Shown here: positions 7,666-14,987 of the stretch, piece after piece
Position numbering within the stretch: position 1 is the stretch's first letter
Layout of the letters: every line of letters begins with the position of its first letter
Source: Planctomycetota bacterium
Lineage (GTDB): Bacteria; Planctomycetota; SZUA-567; JAFGNG01
DNA: 24,828 nt
Assembly: GCA_016927125.1 (NCBI GenBank)
Contig: JAFGNG010000062.1
Coordinates: 1 to 24,828, forward strand
Reading direction: 5' to 3'
Position numbers and translations under genes: made by a program
The notes under the pieces: model-generated
Database searches by the model: none
The model's input: the letters and a program-made list of their open reading frames with translations, nothing else
What the model was told of the DNA's origin: nothing

Positions 7666-8190
7666 ATGGGATGCTGCGATAATCTGGACAAACGCCCTGG
7701 TGAGGTAACCATGCATGGCAAGGCCGTAACCCTGCTCGGTCCTGTGCTTAAGATCGGCGAGCCAGCACCCGACTTTACGCTTCTCAAGACTGATATGTCA
7801 GAAGTTCATTTATCTGATTTCGCCGGCAAGACTGTCATCCTGTCAGTAACCCCCAGCCTCGACACCCCGGTCTGCGACCTCCAGGCAAAACGCTTCAACC
7901 AGGAAGCCCGGGGGCTTGCTAATACAGTTATACTAAACATCAGCATGGATCTACCGTTTGCGCAAAAGCGCTGGTGCGGCGCTGTCGGGGCGGATAATAT
8001 TATCACCCTCTCCGACCACCGGACCGGCTGCTTCGGCGCTGCTTACGGGGTTCTGATTGATGGCATGCGCCTCTTGGCAAGAGCAGTGCTGGTGATTGGC
8101 CCGGATGGAGATATTAAATATATCCAACTGGTGCCTGAAATTACCGAAGAGCCGGATTATGATGCCGCTCTGGCCGCGGCGAGGGCTTAG
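7666..8190 (+). CDS. tpx: Thiol peroxidase (Tpx-type peroxiredoxin)
   Basis: An atypical two-cysteine peroxiredoxin that reduces hydrogen peroxide and alkyl hydroperoxides with thioredoxin as electron donor. Seen: the peroxidatic cysteine C70 in TPSLDTPVCD and the resolving cysteine C104 in FAQKRWCGA, 34 residues apart exactly as in E. coli Tpx, plus the conserved SMDLPFAQ, AARAVLVI-like and EITEEPDYDAAL segments. The 174-residue length is slightly longer than usual because of a short N-terminal extension with a CC pair (residues 3-4) that the E. coli enzyme lacks. AAGGAGG lies before the ATG, 12 bases after the NADH dehydrogenase stop, so it closes the quinone operon. No clear hairpin terminator follows in the 43-base gap to the convergent protease gene. 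Confidence 0.93.
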   Translation: MGCCDNLDKRPGEVTMHGKAVTLLGPVLKIGEPAPDFTLLKTDMSEVHLSDFAGKTVILSVTPSLDTPVCDLQAKRFNQEARGLANTVILNISMDLPFAQKRWCGAVGADNIITLSDHRTGCFGAAYGVLIDGMRLLARAVLVIGPDGDIKYIQLVPEITEEPDYDAALAAARA

Positions 8191-8233
8191 GATTTTTTAG
8201 CTATAGCCTGAACCTGACGTAATCCCGCTACCC

Positions 8234-8881
8234 CTACCATAATCGCATGGCCTGAAAGCCTTCATAGGCCAGTTGATTGGGTATGCCGATGAGATCCGAG
8301 ATGAAATAAACAGTATTCCAAAAGACTCTCGAAACCGGCTCAAGATACATCAGCGCGAAATATACCACCCAGATTGACCAGCTTCCCATCTCCCTGGCCT
8401 TCTTGCGAAAATCTTCGTTCAGCCAAGGTTCGATAATCCCGAAGCCATCAAAGGGCGGGATCGGGAGCAGGTTAAACAGGACCGCAGTAACCTGTAACAG
8501 GCCTACAAACGCGATTCCTGCCCAGATATTGTTATCCGTATAATTGGCGTAATGAAAGATCCTGCCGATGATCAAGGCTAACAGCAGGTTAGAGGCCGGA
8601 CCTGCCAGCGAGACCGCGCTTCGCAACCGCTTGCTTTTAATCCGGTGATCCTCAATATATACTGCCCCACCAGGCAGGCCAATGCCTCCCATCACAAGAA
8701 ATAATAGCGGGATTAAGATTGAATAAACCGGATGGGTATATTTCAGAGGGTCAAACGACAAGTAACCTTTTTTTTTGACCGTCCAGTCTCCGGCAGCGTA
8801 CGCGACCCTGGCATGGGAATACTCATGCAGGCACAGGGAAAATAGCCACAAGACAAATACCAGCACAAAGGTTACGCCCAT
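8234..8881 (-). CDS. Site-2 protease family membrane metalloprotease (M50)
   Basis: An intramembrane zinc metalloprotease of the site-2 protease family, expected to cut membrane-bound regulators or small proteins. Seen: zinc ligands in HEYSH (H19, E20, H23) inside the first hydrophobic helix, AGPASNLLLA in the middle, and the third ligand in NLLPIPPFDG (D145). The protein has about five or six hydrophobic segments and no PDZ or CBS domain, so it belongs to the short 'rhomboid-size' M50B group. The length of 215 residues fits. It is the last gene of a minus-strand run with the CNB protein and trpC, starting 70 bases after trpC. There is no strong ribosome binding site before the ATG (only AAAGATG further up). 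The natural substrate cannot be told; the ECF anti-sigma factor in the window is not obviously linked. Confidence 0.9.
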   Translation of the reverse strand: MGVTFVLVFVLWLFSLCLHEYSHARVAYAAGDWTVKKKGYLSFDPLKYTHPVYSILIPLLFLVMGGIGLPGGAVYIEDHRIKSKRLRSAVSLAGPASNLLLALIIGRIFHYANYTDNNIWAGIAFVGLLQVTAVLFNLLPIPPFDGFGIIEPWLNEDFRKKAREMGSWSIWVVYFALMYLEPVSRVFWNTVYFISDLIGIPNQLAYEGFQAMRLW

Positions 8882-8951
8882 GATTAAACATCTTTATAGA
8901 ATTGGCGTGTATTTAAGAATCGGAATATCGGTTATATTTGAAATTAATCAA

Positions 8952-9782
8952 TTAACCTAACAGTGCTTTAGTCGCGGTTTCAATGTCATCCTGCCGCATC
9001 AGGCTTTCCCCCACCAGAGCGGCGGAGACCCCGCAGGCAGCCAGCTTCTGCATATCCTCCGCGGTGAATATTCCGCTTTCGGCTACGACCGGGATCTCCG
9101 GGCTGATCAATTCCAGCAGCCGGGGGGTGGTTTCCTCCTCAACCGCAAAGGTATCGAGGTCCCGGTTATTGATCCCGATCAATCTGGCGCCCGCAGCGGT
9201 GGCTTTTTCAATATCCTCTTCATCATGAACTTCGGTCAGGGCTGTCATCCCGAGAGTTTCCGCCAGGGTAAGCATCCCCAGTAATTCATCCGCTGTCAGC
9301 ATCCGGGCGATGAGCAGGACCGCGTCCGCGCCGAGAACCCTGGCCTCGTCAAGCTGCGCTGGATGAATCAGGAAATCCTTGCGTAACACTGGTAAATCCA
9401 CTACCTCCCGCACCATCTGGAGGTATTCCGCCCGACCTTGGAAGTAAGTCCCATCTGTGAGGCAACTGATCGCATCCGCGCCACCAGCGGCATATGCCTG
9501 CGCGATTTTAACCGGATTGAAATCCTCCCGGATAATTCCCTTGGAAGGCGAGGCCTTCTTAATTTCAGCAATCAGGTTAATTGTAGTTTTCCCAGTATCT
9601 TGATTTTTCTGCTTTGATTTGGTTACTGCTTTAAAGAAGTCCCGGGGGGGATCGCTCTTTTTGCACTCCAGGGCGCGGAAATGGAGATCGGAATCGGTAA
9701 AGTCCTGCAGGAGCAAAGCGACCTCAGCTTCTTTGGTAGCACGGATCTTCTGTAAAATGTTGGGGAGGGGGCGGGCAGTCAT
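8952..9782 (-). CDS. trpC: Indole-3-glycerol phosphate synthase
   Basis: This enzyme closes the indole ring in tryptophan synthesis, turning carboxyphenylamino-deoxyribulose phosphate into indole-3-glycerol phosphate in the cytosol. It is a TIM barrel, and the active-site motifs are all visible: EIKKASPSKG, VLRKDFLIHPAQ, the glutamate in LTEVHDEED, INNRDLDTF, VAESGIFTAED and the phosphate loop AALVGESLM. The 276-residue length is a little above average owing to a lysine-rich stretch at about 47-64. The start ATG overlaps the stop of the upstream CNB gene by four bases (ATGA), so the two are translationally coupled. No other trp gene is in the window, so trpC is separated from at least its usual neighbours here. 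Confidence 0.95.
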   Translation of the reverse strand: MTARPLPNILQKIRATKEAEVALLLQDFTDSDLHFRALECKKSDPPRDFFKAVTKSKQKNQDTGKTTINLIAEIKKASPSKGIIREDFNPVKIAQAYAAGGADAISCLTDGTYFQGRAEYLQMVREVVDLPVLRKDFLIHPAQLDEARVLGADAVLLIARMLTADELLGMLTLAETLGMTALTEVHDEEDIEKATAAGARLIGINNRDLDTFAVEEETTPRLLELISPEIPVVAESGIFTAEDMQKLAACGVSAALVGESLMRQDDIETATKALLG

Positions 9783-10453
9783 GATGTAACCTGTGCGCCT
9801 GCAAAGAGAATGAGCTGGCGCTTGAATTTTTCATTGTCGGACTCATGAAACCGCAACGTATTGCCCTCAGTGCTGATCAACCCCGCCTTTTCAAAGTCAG
9901 TGATGATCCTGCCGATCTCGGCGGGTACAACCTCCAGCGCGGGGTTAAGGTCTGCTAAGGGCATTTCACCACCGATATTTTCAGTATAGATCCGCATAAA
10001 TTTCCTGCGTGCGGGCGTGCAGACCAGGCGTTCATAAAGGCTGACAGCGTCGTTATCGCTGATTCTTCCAGGAGCTATATTCTCCTGCCGGGTATTCATT
10101 TCATGCAAGCGCAAGGCTAGAATTTGGCTAAGTTTCAAAGCCAGGGAAGGGGAGTGGTTGAAAAATTCAATCACCTTATCAGCCGGGATTTTGATCAGGG
10201 TGGAGTCTTCCGCCGCAATTACCGTAGCTGTACGGGGTAAGCCCAACAGGGTGCTCATCTCGCCGAAGTAGGTGTCAGCTTTGTCAATGCAGGCGATGGG
10301 ATTGTCATTTTTGCGGACCTCGAGCGCACCAGTCAAGAGGATATAGAGATCATGCGACTTATCACCCTCCTCGAAGATGGTGGTGCCGGCTTTAACCTTG
10401 CACTGTAACTGCTGTAAAAGCTTTTGCCTCTGCTCATCCTGCGCCTGTGCCAT
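9779..10453 (-). CDS. Cyclic nucleotide-binding domain protein (Crp-like sensor domain)
   Basis: The first half (about 15-130) is a cNMP-binding beta-roll: VKAGTTIFEEGDKSHDLYILLTGALEV, then GEMSTLLGLPRTATVIAAEDSTLIKIP, where the GE and RTAT residues correspond to the phosphate-binding cassette. The second half (about 130-224) is helical and carries a possible winged-helix region (PLADLNPALEVVPAEIGRIITDFEKAGLIS), which resembles the Crp helix-turn-helix position but is divergent. It may therefore be a transcription factor or only a sensor; this is not settled. The start is taken at ATG 10453, with AGGTGG six bases upstream, rather than TTG 10456. It overlaps trpC by four bases and is the first gene of the minus-strand run. 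Confidence 0.8.
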   Translation of the reverse strand: MAQAQDEQRQKLLQQLQCKVKAGTTIFEEGDKSHDLYILLTGALEVRKNDNPIACIDKADTYFGEMSTLLGLPRTATVIAAEDSTLIKIPADKVIEFFNHSPSLALKLSQILALRLHEMNTRQENIAPGRISDNDAVSLYERLVCTPARRKFMRIYTENIGGEMPLADLNPALEVVPAEIGRIITDFEKAGLISTEGNTLRFHESDNEKFKRQLILFAGAQVTS

Positions 10454-10702
10454 CAAATTCCACCTTTACCTAATATCTCAAAATGCTGAATCCCTGTTCG
10501 TTACTATTATATCGGTTGAAAAACCCGATTTCCGAAGGGATTTATCCTATATAACTATGCCGGGTTTGCTCCAACCCATTTCAAGAATAATCAAAAATTA
10601 ACATCACGAAACCTCAATTACTATATCTCCTTCCTCAATAAAGAGTTCTGATTTATTAGTTTATTAAAAAATGGCTACATGCGGTATGTTTACAACCTCA
10701 CA

Positions 10703-10718
10703 CCACAATATCTTGTGG
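10703..10718 (+). promoter_or_regulatory. NrdR-like box upstream of the glutaredoxin gene
   Basis: CCACAATATCTTGTGG is an inverted repeat. It agrees at 13 of 16 positions with the known NrdR consensus (aCaCwAtATaTwGtgt), counting w and lower-case positions. The two outer flanking bases extend the palindrome to ACCACAA/TTGTGGT (10702-10719). NrdR represses ribonucleotide reductase operons, and glutaredoxin-like NrdH proteins are common members. NrdR boxes usually come in pairs; only a half-site (ACCACAA at 10791) is found nearby, so the call is tentative. Confidence 0.4.
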
Positions 10719-10743
10719 TTTGGGTTCAGGTTTTCAATTCGTT

Positions 10744-10772
10744 TTGACGATAAGTGCTTTGGAGATTATTTA
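10744..10772 (+). promoter_or_regulatory. Weak candidate promoter of the glutaredoxin gene
   Basis: TTGACG (10744-10749) is a good -35 box (five of six). The sequence 17 bases on, TATTTA (10767-10772), is a poor -10. It sits just downstream of the NrdR-like box and 43 bases before the start codon. Confidence 0.25.
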
Positions 10773-10814
10773 CCTTAAAAGAGCGTTTACACCACAAAAT
10801 GAAAGGAATTAGGC

Positions 10815-11096
10815 ATGTTAACGAAGAAGACTGAAATCTGGACCAAGCCTGGCTGCACCACCTGTGAGAAGGTTAAGGAGGTTATCGGAGCGGGTAACTA
10901 CGAAGAACACCCTGCCGAGGCACTTCTGGATGGGCTGGAAATGAACCTGGATGCCATGGTGCAGCTTGCCCAGCAGAATATGGAATTGCCGATCATTATG
11001 TGCGACGGGCAATTCATAAGCCCCGAAGATCTCCTCAGTCCCTTGCATCATAGTGTTGAACTGGAGTTATGCCACGGTAACGCGTGTAAGCTCTGA
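10815..11096 (+). CDS. Glutaredoxin-like thioredoxin-fold protein
   Basis: A 93-residue cytosolic thiol-disulfide protein. Seen: the redox motif C14-T-T-C17 after the first strand (TEIWTKPGCTTCEKV), and the cis-proline in MELPIIMCDGQFIS (P59), which is the glutathione or thioredoxin-fold hallmark. The order of elements matches glutaredoxin and NrdH. The C-terminus adds CHGNACKL, two extra cysteines spaced C-x4-C. A glutaredoxin would reduce disulfides such as those in ribonucleotide reductase; the NrdR-like palindrome upstream supports that role but no nrd gene is in the window. AAAGGA lies before the ATG. The gene is convergent with the antiporter, five bases from stop to stop. It could also be a metal or redox chaperone. 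Confidence 0.78.
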   Translation: MLTKKTEIWTKPGCTTCEKVKEVIGAGNYEEHPAEALLDGLEMNLDAMVQLAQQNMELPIIMCDGQFISPEDLLSPLHHSVELELCHGNACKL

Positions 11097-11101
11097 GAAT
11101 T

Positions 11102-12175
11102 TTAAGGAGTGATTTCCTCAGATATCTGGCTCTCTATATTACTGTCCACGGTAATTTCTTCCGCCTCTGGTTTTGCTTCCGGCGGGAAGATATAAATCGA
11201 GGCTGCCAGGTAGATAACATATAGCAGCGCCAGGGCAATACCATTCCTCCGGGTGAGCCGGTATTTATGCCGCAGCATAATCAACATCGCCAGGACAATC
11301 ACAAACATTGCCGGGAACATGAAATAAATCTCTTTTTTCCCTAAAACCAGCGGATTGGCAATTGCGGAGGCTCCTGCCACCCAGCAGATATTCATAATAT
11401 CCGCGCCAATGATATTCCCTACCGCCACGGCGCCATGCTTCTTGCGGACTGCGGCCACGCAGGTAGCTATCTCCGGGATGCTGGTGCCGAAGGCGACCAT
11501 GGTCAACGCGATGACAGACTCCGGTACCTGCAAAGAGTGTGCAATTTTGATCGCGCTTACTACAATATACCTGGAAGCAACCAGGATCCCGACAAGACTC
11601 AGGAAAAACAGCAAAGCGATCCTGGCTGATGAAACCTCTGTTATTGGCTCCACCTCATGGATTTCACGGTCATCACCCAACTCATTGTTTTTATGCTGTT
11701 TCAATAAAAGCGCGATATAACCGAGAAAAAAGATTACCAGGATTACACCCTCTGCACGCGAGAGCGTGTAATCCCACGCCACAAAGATAAACGCGACTAT
11801 TTGGATGAAGAGCAGGAAGATACCGGAGGTTTTAAGAACCTTGGGAATCACAAGGATGGGCGCGGCGGCAAAGATTCCGGCCAGGGCCAGCGCCAGCCCG
11901 TCATCACAGATGACCGAACCGATAGCGTTACCGAGGGCCATTTCCGGCTTGCCTTTGAGCGCCGAGATCAGGCTGACCGAAAGCTCCGGGGCGGTGGTGG
12001 CGAGAGACACCAAGACAATCCCGATCACCAGCTTGGGGATATTGAGCTTACTCGCCAGGGCCACGGCGCTATCTACAAAGGCATCCGCGCTTTTTGCCAG
12101 GATAATGAAGGATACCACCATTACCAACCAGGCAACAACAGTATGTTCTGTAATATATTGGTCTATGATAACCAT
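11102..12175 (-). CDS. Sodium/calcium antiporter family protein (CaCA)
   Basis: Inner-membrane cation exchanger of the CaCA family (YrbG/NCX_Mj group) with about ten or eleven hydrophobic segments and two inverted alpha repeats. Repeat one reads VSLATTAPELSVSLISALKG with E64, then GNAIGSVICDDGLALA. Repeat two reads TMVAFGTSIPEIATCVAA with E235, then VGNIIGADIMNICWVAG. The two glutamates are the family ion ligands. The polar partners are unusual: D91 where the archaeal NCX_Mj has Asn, and N262 where it has Asp. An acidic cytoplasmic loop (HKNNELGDDREIHEVEP) divides the halves and an acidic tail ends the protein. The ATG at 12175 has only a weak site (GGGTAG). It converges on the glutaredoxin gene. 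The transported ion is not certain. Confidence 0.88.
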   Translation of the reverse strand: MVIIDQYITEHTVVAWLVMVVSFIILAKSADAFVDSAVALASKLNIPKLVIGIVLVSLATTAPELSVSLISALKGKPEMALGNAIGSVICDDGLALALAGIFAAAPILVIPKVLKTSGIFLLFIQIVAFIFVAWDYTLSRAEGVILVIFFLGYIALLLKQHKNNELGDDREIHEVEPITEVSSARIALLFFLSLVGILVASRYIVVSAIKIAHSLQVPESVIALTMVAFGTSIPEIATCVAAVRKKHGAVAVGNIIGADIMNICWVAGASAIANPLVLGKKEIYFMFPAMFVIVLAMLIMLRHKYRLTRRNGIALALLYVIYLAASIYIFPPEAKPEAEEITVDSNIESQISEEITP

Positions 12176-12356
12176 CTACCCAATCCCGTTTTTCATCTTC
12201 TTAACCGGTAAAACAGCGCATATGATAATATATACTATGCAATCTTCTGTCTATGATAATCCATAAATTCAAACAAACTGCCTCTCGAGTATAGACAGGG
12301 AGGCCGATACTATTTACAATATTCTGATTAAGTTTGTCCAAGAGGAGAACAGATAC

Positions 12357-12806
12357 ATGATTCGCAAGGCTAAGGTCAGTGATATCAAAGCGATTCAGGC
12401 GCTGGTCAATAAACATGCTGCAAATGGTGCCATGCTGCCCCTGGGGATCTCAGAGCTTTATGATAAACTGCGTGATTTCATTGTTTACGAACACGATAAT
12501 AAAATTGTCGGGGTAGTTGCACTGCACTTTATCTGGGAGGGCTTGGCTGAAATCCGCAGCCTGGCCGTGGATACCGACTATCAGCACCAGGGCATCGCCA
12601 CCAGCCTGGTCAAGCGGGCGATTGAGGATGCCCGGGAATATGGCGGCAGCAGGGTTTTCGCCCTGACCTACGTCCCGCCCTTTTTCGAAAAGAACGGATT
12701 TAAAGAGATTGACAAAGCGGAGCTTCCGCACAAGGTCTGGGCGGATTGCATCAATTGCCCCAAATTCCCGGACTGCGGCGAAGTCCCCCTGGCCCTGGAT
12801 TTATAA
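12357..12806 (+). CDS. GNAT family N-acetyltransferase (ArgA-like)
   Basis: An acetyl-CoA-dependent N-acetyltransferase of 149 residues. Seen: the core GNAT motif around RSLAVDTDYQHQGIATSLVKRAIEDA (Q/R-x-x-G-x-A pyrophosphate loop), the following strand RVFALTYVPPFFEKNGFKEI, and a C-terminal CINCPKFPDCGEVPL with three cysteines. This C-terminus and the N-terminal IRKAKVSDIKAIQALVNKHA resemble the short ArgA-like N-acetyltransferases that act as N-acetylglutamate synthase in some bacteria. AGAGGAG lies before the ATG. ychF follows 16 bases after the stop and may be cotranscribed. Arginine synthesis is therefore possible but not shown; no other arg gene is in the window. Confidence 0.88.
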   Translation: MIRKAKVSDIKAIQALVNKHAANGAMLPLGISELYDKLRDFIVYEHDNKIVGVVALHFIWEGLAEIRSLAVDTDYQHQGIATSLVKRAIEDAREYGGSRVFALTYVPPFFEKNGFKEIDKAELPHKVWADCINCPKFPDCGEVPLALDL

Positions 12807-12822
12807 ATAGAAAGAAAACCAG

Positions 12823-13911
12823 ATGAGTTTTAATTGCGGGATTGTCGGCTTGCCCAATGTTGGCAAGACCACTATTTTCAATGCAGTAACCAATGCCGGG
12901 GCCGATGAAGAAAACTTCCCCTTCTCTACGGTCGAGCCCAACCGCCAGATGGTGCCTATTCCTGACCGCCGGCTGGATGCCCTGGTGGAGTTTTACTCGC
13001 CGAAAAAGACTGTCCCCGCCAGCCTGGAAATGGTTGATATTGCCGGCCTGGTTAAAGGCTCTTCCAAGGGGGAGGGCATTGGCAACCAGTTCCTCGGGCA
13101 TATCAAGGATGTTGACGCCATCATCCATGTCGTGCGTTGCTTTGAAGACCCTGATATCCCCCACACCTATGACACTATCGATCCTGCACGGGATGTCGAA
13201 GACATCGATCTCGAATTGATTTTCAAGGATATTGAAACTGTCAATAACAAGATCTCCAGGATTGTCAAAAAGACGAAGAATGACAAGCACCTGATGCAGG
13301 AGATGCTGCATTGCCAGAAAATTGTCGCCGCTCTTGAGGAAGGGATCCCCGCAAGAAAACAGGACCTGAACCCGGCGGAACGGGAGGCGATCTTTGAATG
13401 CATGCTCCTCAGCGTCAAACCGGTGCTGTATATTGCTAATGTCAAGGAAGGGCAGGGTAAGGATGACGCCTACGTGCAGGCTTTACAGAAACTGGCGGAC
13501 GCCGAAGGCGCGGGCATGGTCGTTGTAGCCGGGCGGGCTGAGGCGGAGATCGCCGAACTCGACGAGGCGGATCGCGCCGAATTCATGGAAGCCCTCGGCC
13601 TGGAGGAATCCTCGCTAGGGAGGCTGATGCACGAGGGTTACCGGACCCTCAACCTCATTACCATGTTTACCTATGGCGAAACAGAATGCCACGCTTGGAC
13701 CATCCCCTCCGGCACCAAGGCGCCGCAGGCAGCCGGCAAGATCCATACTGATCTTGAAAAAGGCTTTATCCGCATGGAGGTAATCCCGGTCGAGGCCTTG
13801 ATCGAATTCGGCGGCCATAAGGAAGCCAGGGCCCATGGCAAGTTCAAGGTTGAGGGCAAGGATTACATTGTCCAGGACGGCGATGCGGTGCATGTGCTCT
13901 TTAATAAGTAG
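12823..13911 (+). CDS. ychF: Redox-regulated ATPase YchF
   Basis: YchF (OLA1 in eukaryotes) is a P-loop protein that prefers ATP over GTP, binds the ribosome and is inhibited under oxidation. Seen: the P-loop GLPNVGKTTIF (9-19), the switch II region DIAGLVKGSSKGEGIGNQFL, the sequence YIANVKEGQ in the place of the usual GTPase NKxD, which is the family mark, a coiled-coil insertion (about 128-190), and a C-terminal TGS domain (TFTYGETECHAWTIPSGTKAPQAA; then GGHKEARAHGKFKVEGKDYIVQDGDAVHVLFNK). The length of 362 residues is standard. It starts 16 bases after the acetyltransferase stop and ends at a bidirectional terminator. Function as a translation or stress factor is inferred from homologues. 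Confidence 0.97.
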   Translation: MSFNCGIVGLPNVGKTTIFNAVTNAGADEENFPFSTVEPNRQMVPIPDRRLDALVEFYSPKKTVPASLEMVDIAGLVKGSSKGEGIGNQFLGHIKDVDAIIHVVRCFEDPDIPHTYDTIDPARDVEDIDLELIFKDIETVNNKISRIVKKTKNDKHLMQEMLHCQKIVAALEEGIPARKQDLNPAEREAIFECMLLSVKPVLYIANVKEGQGKDDAYVQALQKLADAEGAGMVVVAGRAEAEIAELDEADRAEFMEALGLEESSLGRLMHEGYRTLNLITMFTYGETECHAWTIPSGTKAPQAAGKIHTDLEKGFIRMEVIPVEALIEFGGHKEARAHGKFKVEGKDYIVQDGDAVHVLFNK

Positions 13912-13936
13912 CAAGTTATCTCGAACCACAATAAAA

Positions 13937-13973
13937 AAACCCCGAAGTCATCTACCCTCGGGGTTTAATAATT
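13937..13973. terminator. Bidirectional rho-independent terminator
   Basis: AAACCCCGA (13937-13945) pairs over nine bases with TCGGGGTTT (13958-13966). On the plus strand the stem ends in TTTAATAATTT after ychF. On the minus strand it ends in a run of seven T (the AAAAAAA at 13933-13939), after the PEP-CTERM gene. It therefore serves both convergent genes. Confidence 0.9.
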
Positions 13974-13998
13974 TATGGAGTATCTAGAGCTATTATTA

Positions 13999-14742
13999 CT
14001 AAACAACCTTTTTGCGGCAAATCGCGGCCAACATTCCTCCCAGGCCTAACAGCGCGATGGTTGCTGGTTCAGGCACGGTATAAGATCCGACCATGCTGAC
14101 TTCCATGAATGGTATGGTGGGATTAATCATTCCAGGATCGGGGATGTCCAACTCAAAGAAAACATCAAAGAAAGACTCTGCCGGGAAATCGGGATCGCCG
14201 ACAAAGACATTTTCAAGCGCGATTTCCTGTCCCGGAATAATTTCCCCATGCACGGCTAAAAGTAATTCGCTGCCGCCTTCAAAATCGATGGCAAAGGTTA
14301 CATCAAAGAAGCTGTCTACCCAAAACGGTCCACCATCAATGCGGAGGTCTGCAACTGGTTTTCCAGGAAGCGGGAGAACCTCATACATGATGTCAAAGAA
14401 GCTATCAACCGCAAAATCGCCACTTGGCAGTGACAGTTGTGAAATTACCATATTTCCCGGTGAACCTACCGGACCCCCGGTATCGAAGGTATCATAATCA
14501 GGCTGGGCCCCGCTTGGCTGCATCGGGCTGACAGTCATGACCAGATCACACAAATCATTTTCCATGGACGCGGATTGTAATATCTTCATGTCTTTAGGAA
14601 GCTTGAGGTCAGGAATATCAAAGACATCGAAGAAAGAATCAGGCGGAATAGGTTCCCCTGCCTGAGCAATTCCGTTCCCGAGCAGCATAAACCCCATTAC
14701 CCCCAATACAATTAACAAAACTACTTCACTCGCTCTCCTCAT
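13999..14742 (-). CDS. PEP-CTERM sorted exported protein with SFFD motifs
   Basis: An exported 247-residue protein. Residues 1-28 form a signal peptide (MRRASEVVLLIVLG..., cut after AQA). The C-terminus (223-247) is a PEP-CTERM sorting signal: VPEP, a hydrophobic helix, then RKK. PEP-CTERM proteins are processed by an exosortase and are usually surface or biofilm matrix proteins; no exosortase is in the window. The mature part has no known enzyme motif but repeats the tetrapeptide SFFD at 36-39, 114-117, 144-147 and 190-193, each preceded by a D or E. The spacing is irregular, and the last three lie in strand-like, Pro- and Asp-rich sequence. AGGAG lies before the ATG at 14742. It stands alone on the minus strand, ending at the bidirectional terminator. 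Function unknown. Confidence 0.8.
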   Translation of the reverse strand: MRRASEVVLLIVLGVMGFMLLGNGIAQAGEPIPPDSFFDVFDIPDLKLPKDMKILQSASMENDLCDLVMTVSPMQPSGAQPDYDTFDTGGPVGSPGNMVISQLSLPSGDFAVDSFFDIMYEVLPLPGKPVADLRIDGGPFWVDSFFDVTFAIDFEGGSELLLAVHGEIIPGQEIALENVFVGDPDFPAESFFDVFFELDIPDPGMINPTIPFMEVSMVGSYTVPEPATIALLGLGGMLAAICRKKVV

Positions 14743-14987
14743 TTCTCAACTCCTCTCAACATAATTTCCCAATAAAAATTATCAAACTCATAACTCGTTA
14801 TCAGAAAACGATTAAACTCTCTGCTATGCATACTGGCTTTGCAAGCGGAAGCATGCTGATAATCAAGCCCGTTTATATACATTTATCCCCACGAAGATAA
14901 TGTGTACCATAATAGCCATTTTGTCAACTGGTTTATAAATAATTGCTGATTAAGGAGATGGGCTTTGTTCTTTAAGTTGTGCCGGGA

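Larger units (their letters stand above)
10457..10814. other. Divergent intergenic region with regulatory sites
   Basis: About 360 bases lie between the divergent CNB and glutaredoxin genes. The left part holds no convincing gene or terminator. The right part holds an NrdR-like palindrome (10703-10718), a possible promoter (10744-10772) and a second half-site ACCACAA (10791-10797) just before the ribosome binding site. No structured RNA was recognised. Confidence 0.5.

Noticed and set aside
12223..12262. Two copies of TATGATAAT in the gap between antiporter and acetyltransferase
   Set aside because: They look like -10 elements but neither has an acceptable -35 box at the right distance, and the gap is AT-rich.
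12751..13311. A 186-codon open frame on the minus strand opposite ychF
   Set aside because: It is antisense to a certain gene and shows no domain or ribosome binding site.
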